Source: Xenoacremonium recifei (lineage: Eukaryota > Ascomycota > Sordariomycetes > Hypocreales > Nectriaceae). Taken from it: a DNA stretch of 64,000 nucleotides. The stretch is taken from contig WOFQ01000013.1 in NCBI GenBank assembly GCA_012184525.1, positions 124,001 through 188,000 on the forward strand, read 5' to 3'. The stretch's first letter is position 1; each line of letters starts with the position of its first letter. Under the pieces are notes generated by a model, which saw only the letters and a program-made list of their open reading frames with translations, was not told the DNA's origin and did not search any database. The translations under genes were made by a program, and so were the position numbers. This document shows, one piece after another, positions 1 to 11,854 of this stretch.

Positions 1-1364
1 GGAGGGGGCGGCCGGACTTATCGATGTAGGCGAAGAGCTTGGGGGCATAGCCCTGCTGGGCCAGAGCGACAAGGGTTCGGCTACCACCGTAGACACAAGA
101 GACACCGATGGACAGAACGGAAACCAGGATGATAGCGTTCATGAAGGAGTCGTAGCCCTTGAGACCGGCGTTGGCAATGGCAATGACGAAAGGAGAGGCG
201 CTGGGGTCATCGTTGCTGGCGTTTAGGAGACGGTCGTCCGTGGAGCTGACGAGAAGGCCGACAAGCAGGAGACCAACAACGTAGAAGAGAGAGATTCGCC
301 AGAAGACCTGCTTGATGGCACCGGGGAGGGCCTTGGCGGGGTTCTCGGACTCGGCAGCAGCGAGACCAACCAGCTCGGTACCGCTGAAGGAGAATGCGGC
401 GGTGACGAAGACACCACAGAATCCTCGGAACCCGTGCTGGAAGGCACCGGGGTTGTACCAGAGGCGGGCACCCCAGTACTCGTGGTACATGCCATCAGAG
501 GGACCGCCACCGCAAACGAGAATAATGGCGACGATCATGAAGATGACGGTGGCGGACAGCTTGAGAAGAGAGGCCCAAAACTCCTCTTCGGCGTATCCGA
601 GCGTTCCAAAGACGTTGATGATGATAATCAGAACAAGGAAGACCTGTCGATTCAATGTCAGCGCAAAGCCCATTGACTTAGGTGTAGCTTTCACGTACAC
701 TAATCCAGATGGCGACGCTGGTGTCCGGCGCCCAATATTGGATGACGGTACCACAGACAGTGAGTTCGAGGGGGAGCACAAAGGCCCATTGCATAACATA
801 GTTCCAACCCATGGCGAAACCCCAGGACGGATCAATAAACCGGTTCGAGTATCTACAGTTATTCGTTAGTTATGTCATTGGCTGCAGAATTGAGGTCTGA
901 GACTCACGTGTAGAAACCACCAGAGACAGGGTACATAACAGCAAGTTCACCAAGAGCGTAGACGACATTGAACATCATGACACCCATGATGATGAAACCG
1001 ATCAGGACAGATCCGGGGCCTCCAGTCTGCAGGGCAGCACCGCTACCGACGAAGAAACCAGCACCGATACTATTATGGTCATGTTAGCAAGCCGGGGTCG
1101 CAGAGTGTTTGCGTCGCGCGGGGGAGTTGCTCACCTGCCACCAATAGCAATCATGTTCAGATGGCGAGGCTTCATCGTACGCTCCAGCTCGACGGTGCCG
1201 GTGGCACTATCCTCATGAGGAGTGAACGAGGACAGAGTGAGTCCATTGCGAGTAGCCCAGGACTTCTTCTCCTCGGTGTATTGCTGCTCGCCAGAGTACT
1301 CATCGCTGGTAGGCGCCGTGGTGTTCGGCTCGAGGCGCTCGTTTTTGGCTTCAATGTACGCCAT
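1..1364 (-). CDS. General amino-acid permease (AAT/YAT family), 3' part cut by window edge
   Basis: Plasma-membrane proton-coupled amino-acid uptake carrier. Exons read as 1135-1364, 908-1069, 699-852 and 643 down to the window edge, joined by three introns of 55-65 nt with GT..AG ends. The N-terminus is a hydrophilic tail, then the family hallmark RHLNMIAIGG, then the glycine-rich first membrane helix (IGAGFFVGSG) and GPGSVLIGFIIMG. Later helices carry FSFSGTEL-type residues typical of fungal INDA1/GAP1-like permeases. The start is the only in-frame Met before the conserved helix. The C-terminal third lies outside the window. It shares no promoter motif with the cluster that follows. The family is clear; substrate range cannot be told. 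Confidence 0.93.
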
Positions 1365-3415
1365 GGTGAATGAAGTCCAATGTGAAATGGAATTGGAGTT
1401 GAGGAATGACTCTGGAGACGCGACTCGACTCTGTCTCTGCAGATCTCGCGGCGCCCTCGCCCAGATATATGTTCATTGAGACATGTATGAGGGGCGCCAG
1501 CTCGTCTCCAGGGACCAATAGATTCGCAGTAGTATTCTATCTCGTGCCTAGATGGATAGGGAAGGTGCTCGGCGTAAGGATCGACGTAAGACGTAATGAA
1601 GTTTGCAACAAGCTATGATAGCTTGCTTTCTCGACCAAGTTCCGGCGGAAAAGACGGCAGGGGCCCGTCGAGGAAAAGCAGCGAGGCAACAGCTGAAGTG
1701 GAGAATCCCTGCTTAGCGGCTTGGCCTCCAAATCGCCTTTGGACCAACACGCAGAGATCACGCAGAGGCGAGACAGAATACGCCCGTGAGCGTCTCCAAA
1801 GGGGGATTCTCCGCAGACACCCAACAAGAGATAACATGGCAAATCTGGCTCCGTCTCGGTTCTGCAGAGCGTTTGCGGTAATTTGTCGACGATCAAAACC
1901 TTCGTGGGCTTTGAGACATAGCCGGACCGACAGTGAAGGGGAAACTTCTCCGCACGCGGTAGCCGTAGCGCGTCGACTCTTCTCATAGCGGTGGTGCCTC
2001 ATTGGCCTGCGGGAATCGTACCGTGCAGGGAATTACTCAGGAAATACGGTCCACGAAGGATGGAGACGAAGTACGTGGGCAGTGGAGAGGTTCCCCAAAG
2101 TGGATGTTAGATACATGCCCTTGACACGGTGAAGTCCGTACCCTGGGTCCCTACCTGAGATGAGCATCGTTTGTTGGTTTCAACTCGGACCAGCCGTAAC
2201 ATCCCATTGCCTCCATGCCCCTCACCGCGAGTGCTACCTTGCAGCTTGGTGCTTGAGCATGGGTGCGTGAGCGCGCAATTCGGAGAATGGGCGAGTCACT
2301 AGGCGGATTAGGGGGCGGCAGCCGGGTATCCCCAAAAGCCCCCAAAACGCCTTCCCCGCCGATCAAAAGGCCAGGCATATTTATACTCTCTAGAAAGAGA
2401 ATGAGCTCGCAAATCTAAGGTTCCAATGCCCTTTACGGCATCTCAAATCTGATTCCACAAGTTCCCGTCTCCATTTCCCCGGACAGCATCTCGCAGAGTG
2501 GCTCTGGAGGAGGAGTTGACCAGGCTTCTCGTCGTGCAATTGGGGTAACTATTAGTCATAAAAAGGAGGTTCTGAAGACGCGGCGGCTACGCACTGACGG
2601 GAGGGTGGTTAGCCCTGAACCAGGGGAGGAGAGGGGAGAGGAGCAACGCCGCAGCACGAGCCCTCGCGACGGAATGGAGCCTTACTCCGCACCTCGCCCG
2701 ACGTTGGAGCAGTTCGTCTCACTAGGCCTGAATCTGCCACGAAAAGTCACGCCGGGAGAGGAGAGGATGGGATGGCAACCATGGGCAAGGCCGCTCGATC
2801 GTCCCGCGTCCCGACACTGACTTCCTCCGGGTCTAGGGAGATAAGTCAGTTCAATGGGCCCCTTTGTCAATGCCGATCGAAAAGGAAGCTGATTGCTCGT
2901 CAGATGTGATGGGGTTTAAACGAGTGTCATGCCCCGCCACTATCAATGCATGTGGGCGTGATAGGAACTGATCGGCCATACATCCTCTCCATAATTCTGA
3001 CAGAGTGTGTCATTTTCGCTGATAATTGGCCCCAGACTGTGGCGGATTAACCTTATTTCGGAGTGGCTGTTTTCTCGAATGTTTCTCGAACAATTCGCTG
3101 CAGTCCCGGGCGTCAAGCGTTGCCGGGTTCCGTGGAGGAGTGCTTACTGCAAGCTTACGTTGGGGATTCTGGACGTGTGTTCTCTGCACTGCCTGACGAG
3201 GTCTCAACTCTGCGGGGCAGGAGTCCCTGCTTCCATTGCGTTTCTAGAACGATAGCTATTTGCGCCAAAGTCTGAGAGGATCTTTGTCCGAGTTAGAGCT
3301 CTCTTTCTGTCCATCCATCCATCTCTTCGTCCGCTGCACTTGAGCCGGGCAACGTGATGCTATTCCGACAGAAGAACGCTCCCCCGCTTCCTCTCAGTCG
3401 GCCGTTGCTATCTCG
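1365..3415. other. Intergenic, no supported gene
   Basis: About 2 kb between the permease start and the 3' end of the next gene. Reading frames here are short, lack family motifs and overlap one another on both strands, as expected by chance. A CT-rich stretch near 3290-3340 is the only compositional feature I noticed. It presumably includes the permease promoter (its right-hand neighbour is transcribed toward it). Confidence 0.6.
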
Positions 3416-5546
3416 CTAGTCGATGCTGGTTGTCTTTACGTGACTGGCTTGGCTCCCCTTGCTGGCCGCGGCATCCTCGGCTTGATCCAGATTTGTTTCG
3501 GAAGGTGGGAAGTCGTCGATGATGGGCGCCTTAGCGGCCTTCCTCTTATCCCTCCATAGCAGAAGCTGAATGGCTAGAGTTTCCACGACTGTTGACCTGT
3601 CAGCACACATGCTCGGAGTACTCGAACACCCCGACTTACCCAGCAAGACCTGGAGGATGGTGGACCAAGTGTAACCCTTCCGGGCTGCAGGGAACGCAGT
3701 GGTCTTCCAGACGAAATTAGGGGCCTAGGAATCGTTAGACCAGGTTTAAGGATGGGAAGATCGCCGCCACGTACCACTGCCTGCACAACATAGGCAAGAT
3801 CATTCGCCATGGCCACCAGTAGTGCCCGCTTTTCAGTGTCATCTGAGCATATCTCGTTGATCCAACTGAGAATGAGAGGACCAGCACCGTTCTGAACTTC
3901 TGTCAGACGCCACTACACTCGATGAAAGAAGGGGGGGGGGCTTACACCAATGTTACTGAGCCAATAAACTGCGATTCTCCCGTTGATATTCGTGTAAAGC
4001 GGCAACTTCAAGAGCAAGACGTTGAAGATAATCTTTCAGTGGTTAACTTGAGAACCATAGTACACTACCTGAAAGAAGCAACTTACTTGGAGGGCGGCAC
4101 CAATGTAAATGAATGGCCAGCGGGATCCTTTTAGTGGTCCGTCAGAGAGGAAGCCCCAGATGAGTGCCATCACAATGAAAATTCCTGTAGTCGGGAGGGG
4201 TACTATAGGGTAGCCATTAGCATTTGATGGTAAGCATTGATACACAAAGATGAACTTACAGTCGTTAATTTGAGCCACTGTGTATGACTTTCCAGGAACA
4301 GGAGGAGGATCTTTATTGAAGCTTTTCAGCCAATATCCCATGGCTGCCTGAGGAGCTCCGTTATTCCAAAGAATGTATAACATCGCTGTGTCAATGGTCA
4401 GACTAGTTTGTAAGTTTTGAGTTGCAGACTTTCACTCACGTAAGAAATATGTGTGCCAACTGAACAGGATTCTCTTGGCCTTGGCCTTAGTCCACGGTTG
4501 TCTTCCTTTTCGCCCGACAGCTTCCATTCTCTTCACTGAGATAATACGTTCCTCTTCGGTAATCCACCAAGTTTTGTTGCCGTCATGAGGAAGGTTCGGA
4601 AAGAAAACGTAACCTGCGACAGCGAGAGGTAGAGTGATGATCCCGTCAATGATGAACAACCAGCGCCCTGGAATTGTCAGTCAGATCCAACTTGAGAGTA
4701 TTGAGAATTGGAGGACTCGGCACTTACAACCAGCATAACCATTCACGCCGTTGAGATTGGTGTACGCAGCTGCCTGAAGGAAACCACTAAACATGGTGCC
4801 TAGCGACCCAGCCAACCAGAATATCATGGCCCGCTTTCCTATTTCTCTCGGCGTGTACCATGATCCGAGCATGTAATGGATTCCTGGATAGAACCCAGAC
4901 CTAGATGAGGTCAGTTATCATTCGACAAGCAAGACAACCGCCGATTATCCGTTCAACAAAACATGGGGGAGACATACTCGAAAAGCCCGACAAGAAATCT
5001 AAGCGCATAAAGAGCATGGTAGTTTTTGACCGACGAAGTGCAGATAGTTGCGACGCCCCAACCGAGTTCGAGAGTTGGGATGACCCATCGCGGCGATAAT
5101 CGAGTAAGTAGCAGATTAGATGGGATCTGTCCGATGACATAGCCAACTGTCCAGATCGAAGTGCCTTTGACAACATATTTAGTATCCGACAAGTGAACAG
5201 AGTTGACCCAGCCGAGCATATGAGACTACTTACTTGTGACGAGTTGGTTGCCGTACATGGAAAGATCCTCCTCCATACCACTTAGGAAAGCATTGTTGAC
5301 ATTGTTCTGGTCGAGGTACTTGAGAAAGTAGCCTACAGACGCAAACGAGAGGACGAAAGCGTCTACTTTGAAGAGCAGCCAGCGCTGGTTTGGTGGAAGC
5401 TCCCAAGTATCCCACAGGTATCCCTTCCAGGATTGGATCGGCTTTACGACGATGTCCTCGCCAGAGCTCTCGGAAGTAGTTTCGACGTCGTGGGCATACG
5501 TTCCGCTGCCCTGGCCGGATTTGCGATCTGGCGATGATCCTGCCAT
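3416..5546 (-). CDS. MFS anion:cation symporter, allantoate/pantothenate (Dal5/Liz1/Fen2) type
   Basis: Twelve-helix major facilitator carrier for small organic anions (allantoate, pantothenate, nicotinate and related acids are known substrates of this family). The first exon carries the hallmark start of these carriers: a soluble tail, WELPPNQRW, helix 1, then YLDQNNVNNAF. Later pieces show GYVIGQIPSNLLLTRLSPRW, the loop WWITEEERI and a terminal hydrophilic tail. The coding frame is broken by several short introns, not all of which I placed exactly. The chosen start is the Met at 5546; a Met 33 nt upstream is in frame. It runs in tandem with the NCS1 permease upstream and may belong to the same catabolic cluster, but its promoter lacks the TCGGCCGA element. 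A polyG run of about 10 sits in or beside an intron near 3930. Confidence 0.88.
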
Positions 5547-5938
5547 GCTTCGGAAACACTTTAGGCGTATGCGTCGCAAATGAGAAACAACTGCTGGAAT
5601 CCAATAAAATTTTAGAAACCTTCACATTATATCTTCGGATATGTTTCGGTAGTGTATACTATATCCGCGTTGAAACGGGCATGTGCTCATCGTCGCCAGC
5701 GATCGCGTCACCAAACGGGGGTGTGTATGCGCTTGTCATCTTGCGCCATTATGTCGCACTTGATCGCGAAACGATCTAATCCATGACCACTATGCCAGAG
5801 CCAATTGGGAGAGATTCCTAGAAGCCTATCCCATCCATTATTGTATCTATTCCCTGATCAAACTGCAACTAGATGTATTAAGCAGCGTGCCATCTTGCGC
5901 CATTATGTCGCATACCATCGCGAAGATCATGGCCCCTT
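5547..5938. promoter_or_regulatory. Tandem intergenic region with 22-bp direct repeat
   Basis: Promoter side of the MFS carrier and 3' flank of the NCS1 permease. It contains a perfect 22-bp direct repeat at 5737-5758 and 5891-5912 (begins CATCTTGCGCC, ends TATGTCGCA); similarity continues imperfectly for about 10 nt past each copy (ATCGCGAA). No TCGGCCGA copy is present. The repeat could be a binding-site pair or a small duplication scar. Confidence 0.6.
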
Positions 5939-8003
5939 CTAGACTTTCTGCTCGATAGGGATGTCGAACTCGTCGGTCTCGGGCTCAACGCCCTGTATCT
6001 CTCCAACAGTTCCAGCCAAACTTTCAAAAGGCATTGCTTTTTCCTCGCTTGCATAGTCGCCGATGAATGATAGGGCGAAGAATATGACACTGCTGATCGT
6101 GCAGGTATAGAACCAGCTAAAGGCGTACAGGTGAGACCAGCCACTGCCGTGCGAGATTTGGCTTCCGAAGGTCTCGGCAAACCCGGGAAGCTGTAGTGGG
6201 CGCTTGAGTCAGTATCGGCACTTCATACCATTGACTTGCAAGATCACACTTACCATAAAACTGATGGAGAGGATCCACGTCACAATCGGCCTCCAGGACA
6301 CCCCATGGAAGTACCAATACCGGCCCCGCGCTTCATATAGATCACGAACGAAGACATTTCCCTTACGAATAACCAAGTAATCCGTTAGGGCCATGCCCAG
6401 AAACGGTCCCAGGAATATACTATACCCATTCAGAAACTTCAGGAAAGCCGTAGCTGTTGCGAGAATTTGCCACGGGCAGATACATACTCCGAGGATGTAG
6501 CACATCCACATGCCTCGTTTGATGTTCAGCCATCTTGGAAATAGGGTCATGAAGTCAGCTCCAAATGGAATGACATTGGCTCCCAATTCTGTTAAGGCGT
6601 TATTGTAGATGAAGATGAGGTTCATGATGGCGAGACCTGCCCGTGGGCCATGGCCGAAGTTGTGGTCAAGCATGTCTTGGTTTAGAGTCCACCTAGACCG
6701 GGCCATTTGTCAGTTCACCCGAGCGGGAGGATTAAGGGTCGGCTCGGCAGAGTGGGATATGATTGGCGACTCACGGATTCCAATCTATGTTCCCCCACGC
6801 GTTATAGATGCTCTGTGTAGCGTATATGCCCATCGCCGCACAAGCTGTGCCTGCTAGCGGGAAGACTATCAATTGCGAGAAGACCGGGGCCATCTTGCTC
6901 TTGGCATATCGTGCAATGTCGGGCTGATTGACCATGAGCGTGGTTGTTTTGGCTAGGCCGGAGTTCACGGCTGAAAGCTATCGCAACCAAGGATTAGTAC
7001 CATTTCTGAGACGATGCGCATCGACCTCCTCACCATTGCCCACGATAGAGCTGTACCATGTAGAGGCTCGGTGTCGTAGAGATCTTGATGGGCATGCCCT
7101 CGTCCTGTGACCATGCAGAAACAGAACAGACCTGTGCTCGTGAGGTTTGATCAGCAAGATAGTCTTCCGCATTCAAGAAAACTGATAGGGAAGGTACCTA
7201 TTAGTGTCGCAGGGCTCAAAACCATTTGGATCTCATAGGCTCGACGAAGCTTAGGAATGGAAACATTGAGTGTCCAGCATGTCATAACCCAATAGACGAG
7301 AAGCCCTTACCATATCATTTGCTGTTAGCTTGAACCTGGTAACTGTAAAGCGGACAAACAGACCTATGAGTTGTTGGACAGTGATGTTGGAGCTTGCCGG
7401 AATATGGTTGGGCAAGTTCCAGTAACTATCTCCGAAGATGCACCGCAGCATGACTGAAGTGAAATACCCGCCCTGGGCAATAGTTACGCCGCCCCAAATG
7501 AGTGCACACAGAGCACGAATGAGGACGGGGAAGTAAGATCCCCAAAGACCCCATACCATCCGAGTCTCGACAGGGAAACCAAAATGATAGACGGCCGCAG
7601 CACGGGAATGCATGACGATGCCCACTGAACCGAAGAAGAAGCCGAGGAACAGACAACCTAGTGCTTGGCCTGGACTGAGTCCAGCAGCAAGAAGCGCGCC
7701 TCCTAGGTACCATGTCCCCGAAGAAAAACCATACGAGAGCCAGAAGAAAGCATAGTCATACCAAGTCCAAGTGCAGTGGCTTGGCGGACTGACATCAAGA
7801 TCCTCGTTCGTCCATTGGTTGCGGACTGCGCTTTCCTCATTGAGGGCATTGGGCTTCGTCTCAATATATTTCACGAATGCTTCCAGGCTTGTAAAAGCAT
7901 GGCGGAAGCCCTGGAATCTGCTGCGAAGCTTTTCCATGACGTTGGCTGGCAAGCCCATTGCTGTGCCCTGAGACGTCTTGTGTCGGTCAAGGCTCGCACT
8001 CAA
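5939..8003 (-). CDS. NCS1-family permease (nucleobase/allantoin/uridine/thiamine type)
   Basis: Plasma-membrane symporter for nucleobases or related compounds. Exon 1 encodes NQWTNEDLDVSPPSHCTWTWYD, the conserved NCS1 entry, followed by helices with the family's GLSPGQAL and FPVETRMVWG-like segments. A later exon (about 6209-6706) carries the NCS1 helix 8-10 region with FLGPFLGMALTDYLVIRKG. The C-terminal tail is short and hydrophilic and stops at 5939. Several introns are present; one probably joins QQLIG to LLVYWV around 7300-7370. Two in-frame Mets (8003 and about 7958) are possible starts. It is divergent from the dioxygenase at 8441, and their shared 437-bp promoter holds three TCGGCCGA-type sites. 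Substrate is not predictable within the family (uracil, allantoin, uridine, thiamine and nicotinamide riboside carriers all belong). Confidence 0.9.
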
Positions 8004-8440
8004 TTTCTATCATCTACAGGGTCTGTTATATGTCTAGCCTGGCTTGCCAGGAGTTGACAGGCGAGGAAGCTAAATGCGGCGTCTTATCATCGCCAATCAA
8101 ATCAGCAGGAATCAGGAATAGCAAAGCAAAGATTGGCGAACTTGGGCTATTCTGTTAGATAAGGCCACTATCTGAAAGCACAAGATAGTTTAGCGGTCTT
8201 CGGCCGAGGCCTTATCTCGAATCGTCACTCTTCATCGTTGGCCCCCATCGGCTAAACCTGCCGTGGTCGGCCGAGGTAAAGAGGCTCTGGGAATCGCTTC
8301 GCATAAGTTGGCAATTGAATGAATCATAATTGGTTCAGGGAATGAACGACGCAGAGTTCAAATTTCCCAACTCGGCCGTATAAGATCTCCAATATCGAGT
8401 TTCAAGGCGGCAAAACCACGATCCTCGCGCCCTCAGCTCA
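8004..8440. promoter_or_regulatory. Divergent promoter with three TCGGCCGA-type palindromes
   Basis: Shared by the NCS1 permease and the IPNS-type dioxygenase. Exact copies of TCGGCCGA at 8200-8207 and 8267-8274 (both extended to CGGCCGAGG) and a 7/8 copy at 8372-8379. A Zn(II)2Cys6 dimer would see this as an inverted CGG/CCG pair with no spacer. The same palindrome occurs in the other two divergent promoters of the block. Confidence 0.7.
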
Positions 8441-9535
8441 ATGGATAGCCGAAGCAGACTTCCGCCCGTCCTTGATTTTTCAGGCAAGTCCAACAGTTAT
8501 AGAAATGTCGTGATAAAATTATTGACTCAGACTGTAGTTTTCCGGGGATGTGATGCTGGAGCCAAGGCTGAATTTCTCCGCTTGCTCGGCGATGCGTGCC
8601 GTGACAAGGGCTTTTTCCAGTTGACAAACCATGGCGTGGAGGCGGAGCTTCAGCAGAGTATATTTGCGGCTGCCAAAGAGCTTTTCGAGCTTCCTCTCGA
8701 GGAAAAGCTGAAAGCGAAGCTGGTTCCTGGCAAAAGCGGGCGAGGTTATGAGACAATAGGCGGCCAGATGCTGGAGCCTGGAGCAGCACCAGACACCAAG
8801 GAATCAATTTATCTCGGCGAGGATCTCCTCCTGGATCACCCTCGCGTCGTCAACGGCGAATATGGCTGCAGTCCAAACTTGTATCCGCCTTCCCTGAGCC
8901 CTAAGTGGCGCGAGACATGCATGGAATACTTTGCCGCTGTGACGATGCTGGCGCGAGACGTGATGCGGGCACTTGCCTCAGCTCTTGACATCCCGGAAGA
9001 CTACTTCGATCATTTCACAGGAAGCAATCCAGCTGCGACTCTTCGGTTGATCCACTACCCACCAACCCCGCGAACATCTGAGCTGGACCGTGGATGCGGC
9101 GCTCATCGCGATTTTGGCTGCATTACGCTTCTTCTACAAGATTCTGTGGGTGGGCTACAGGTGCAAGATGAGGAAACTGGCGAGTTCCTCGACATTGATC
9201 CCGTTCCTGGTGCGTTCGTTGTCAATCTCGGAAACTTGATGGCGCGCTGGACAAACCACCATTTCACATCCAACACGCACCGAGTGTTGAATTTCTCCGA
9301 TACTGACCGCTACTCAATTCCATTCTTTTATAGCGGGAATGCGAAACATGTCTTGGCTACTATCCCGGGCTTGGAAGAAAGGCCACATTTGGCATCTGCG
9401 AGAAAATACGGCCCAACCATACCCGATGAGCCGTATGAGCCAATCTCCGTTGCCAAATTCTTACAAGAGCAATTTATTCGATCATACAAACGAGCGGAAG
9501 AGTATAGACCGCAGGGGCCTGTGTATGCTGTGTAA
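8441..9535 (+). CDS. 2-oxoglutarate/Fe(II) dioxygenase, isopenicillin-N-synthase type
   Basis: Soluble non-heme iron oxygenase of 364 aa, intronless. The DIOX_N domain covers about residues 10-130 and the 2OG-FeII_Oxy barrel about 195-310. The iron triad is visible: H222 and D224 in the sequence AHRDFGCITLL and the distal H280 in NTHRVLN; the 2OG-binding pair is R290 and S292 (RYSIPFF). The family includes thymine 7-hydroxylase, desaturases and many secondary-metabolism enzymes; overall layout and length fit thymine-7-hydroxylase-like fungal members, but I cannot assign a substrate. It is divergent from the nucleobase-type permease with shared palindromic sites and convergent with the TauD-type gene, which argues for a job in the same pathway. 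Start is the first Met after a stop-rich leader. Confidence 0.92.
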   Translation: MDSRSRLPPVLDFSGKSNSYRNVVIKLLTQTVVFRGCDAGAKAEFLRLLGDACRDKGFFQLTNHGVEAELQQSIFAAAKELFELPLEEKLKAKLVPGKSGRGYETIGGQMLEPGAAPDTKESIYLGEDLLLDHPRVVNGEYGCSPNLYPPSLSPKWRETCMEYFAAVTMLARDVMRALASALDIPEDYFDHFTGSNPAATLRLIHYPPTPRTSELDRGCGAHRDFGCITLLLQDSVGGLQVQDEETGEFLDIDPVPGAFVVNLGNLMARWTNHHFTSNTHRVLNFSDTDRYSIPFFYSGNAKHVLATIPGLEERPHLASARKYGPTIPDEPYEPISVAKFLQEQFIRSYKRAEEYRPQGPVYAV

Positions 9536-9924
9536 AGAGGGAGTGTGTTTGATTGACAATGACAGAATATGATAGTGGTCTGAGCGACAGCAGTCTTGGG
9601 TCAAGGTTTATTGAGTTTAATACTATTTACTCCATTATTCATCTAATGCTATGTATGAACCTGAAAGTATAGGGAGCTACTCATCTCTTCAAGGGAGTCC
9701 TGGCAAAGCTATTTAATTGGAATCCTCAATCTATTGCGCATGCTACCTGTCCATGTCAAGCTTTTGAGCATTCGCCGAGAGTATTGAGTTTATTTTGGAC
9801 AAGAGATCATACAAGGGATGAGGGAAAGATTGAAAATTTCTGGTTTATGACACTAAGATCTGTTTGAATTATAGCTCAAGCTGGTGACTCTGCTGTTTAT
9901 TGCTTCATTTACTATCCGATCCCT
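9536..9924. other. Convergent intergenic region
   Basis: About 390 AT-rich bases between two convergent stop codons. It should hold both 3' untranslated regions and polyadenylation signals; I see no other structure. Confidence 0.6.
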
Positions 9925-11293
9925 TCACTGTGCAGGGATCGGTACAGGCCCAACTGGACCTTTGCTCCCGCTAATATTTACCTGATGCATTGCACGAGAG
10001 CCATATTTCTCCACCGGATAGTCAACTGCCGTGTGGAAAGTACCACAGTTATCCCACATCACGATATCGCCTTCTTCCACCTCGGGCAACCAGATGTATT
10101 CGGGGCGAAGTATGCGCATCTGTATATCTAGCAAGAACGAGCGGATAGCTTCTAAGTCCTCGATAACCCTCGGCTCTTCATCTACTGAAGACCGGAGGAA
10201 GAGCTTTCGCGCAGCTATGCCATGCGCCTGGAATGCTTTCTCACCCGTGAGGGGGTTGACCCAGACAAGCGGATACTGGGATAGATAGTCAGCGGCTGCA
10301 AAACATTAAAAGGGGTGAATAGTCGGTCACACATACTCGCTTGATGTCCTTCTCTTCATAATCGCCGATTTCCTCCAGCGTGTGCTCCTTGCCCTCACAT
10401 TTGAGCCCGAGGCCGGTGGAGGGCGCTTTGCAGTTCTCAATCCACATGAAAGGGTAAGGCGCGTATTCCACCCAGCTATGGTCTGCGAGCTGCTGTTCTT
10501 CGGGACTGAGCATTTCGTAGAGCTCAGAAGTGCTGAAGAAAGCCGTCAACCCAGGTCGCGATTTCATGCTGAGGCCTGAGCCGTTGTCCCATCTGATCTC
10601 CAGGTCAGGACCAGTCGGGAGTTTGACGGCGCGAAGAACTGTGAACCAGGCCGGATCACGTCCATATAGTGGTGCATCTAGGTGCCATCGTTGAAAGCGG
10701 GTAATGCCTTGCTGGAACTCCTCTTCGTTAGGGGGGTCTGCGTGAAAATCGTTTGACAGACCTTTGATGTTGAGGTTTTTCAGTCCGTAATGGTCCTCTC
10801 CTATATGACCAAGTTAGCCAGGCTTCAATCCCTGGAGGTTTGGACTGAAATACATAGCTATACATACCTATAAACCCTTTCCCTATCAAGCGGACATTCT
10901 CTGCTCCAGGAATCCCATAAACATCACGGGCTTTGGACAGTACACCTCCTTTCTTTTGGAAGGTCTTGATGTCTCCGTGGCTGTGGACCTGAGATGAGGC
11001 ATCGGGGTCAAACCGAGTGACCAGTTCCCATTGCTTTTTGGGGTCAAGACCCTTCTGGCCCTTGACGATAATGACCTTGTGTGTCCAAATGGCCTCTCTC
11101 AATTTGAGGACATCCTCATCTGCCATTGCAAGTCAACACCTTTGTACATGCATGTCGCGCGGGAGCTCTAACCTGAAATGATGTTCAAATCAACACCACG
11201 TACCACCGCCCCGAATTTGAACTTCTGGTCTGGACGTTTGACATACGGCAACACTCGAAACGAGGGTTCCGGAGAGAGGGCAGCTGGCGACAT
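9925..11293 (-). CDS. TauD/TfdA-family 2OG dioxygenase, xanthine-hydroxylase (XanA)-like paralog A
   Basis: Predicted soluble Fe(II)/2OG dioxygenase of 395 aa. Exons 11173-11293, 10868-11119, 10337-10800 and 9925-10275 sum to 1188 nt in frame. The iron ligands are the HxD in RWHLDAPLYG and a distal His in DNCGTFHTAVD; the 2OG-binding Arg lies in SRAMHQVN. The HQxN stretch after that Arg is also found in the Aspergillus XanA enzyme, where Gln and Asn at this place have been tied to xanthine binding (from memory). NPLTGEKAFQ, YAPYPFMW and PTGLGL are further XanA-like blocks. The C-terminal region is more diverged from XanA than in the paralog at 14208, so a different base or a modified purine is likely. 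It is divergent from the regulator at 11855, with one TCGGCCGA site between them. Confidence 0.9.
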
Positions 11294-11854
11294 GATGTCT
11301 TGAGTCTTCGAACTTGTTCTCGATGATTGCCCTTGAGAATGTGTGATAAACGGGATAAATTATACTGAACGCCATCCTTTCCCTATCACGACATGCACCT
11401 ACGACACCCTCAACTTCCACTAGTGGCAACCCAGGCTTAGAGTCTTGGGCTCGGCCGAGGCGAAGGAACGCTGTTATCGCAGCGGAGAGCTCCGCTTATC
11501 ATCCTGTTCGCCCTTCAACTCTGAACCGGGGCCCGCCGGCATTCGTTCTTACGGGTCGAGTCAAGTCCCTCACGCTACCTCAATTTTACGTGGTGACGGC
11601 TTATCCAACCAATCTGATTTGTTGCTTATCGTTTTATCGGCCATTCACATCGAAGGGAAACGTCAGCATGAAGCTGTGACTGACTCCTTGGGCAACACCC
11701 TCAGCAATGCTCCCAAGGCGTGTCTCATCCCTCCCAGAACGTTGCCATTATCTCCCGCCCTGCCAGAACTCCCCACTTTGATTCCAGTCAGAGTGACCTC
11801 TTCCCTGCTAATTGAAGAAGTGCTCCATTCGAGGGCTCGATTGGTCCCGTAACC
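11294..11854. promoter_or_regulatory. Divergent promoter with TCGGCCGA site
   Basis: Lies between dioxygenase A and the Zn(II)2Cys6 regulator. One exact TCGGCCGA at 11451-11458, again extended to CGGCCGAGG. Its position next to the regulator gene would allow autoregulation. An 135-codon frame through this stretch has no family features and is treated as chance. Confidence 0.6.
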
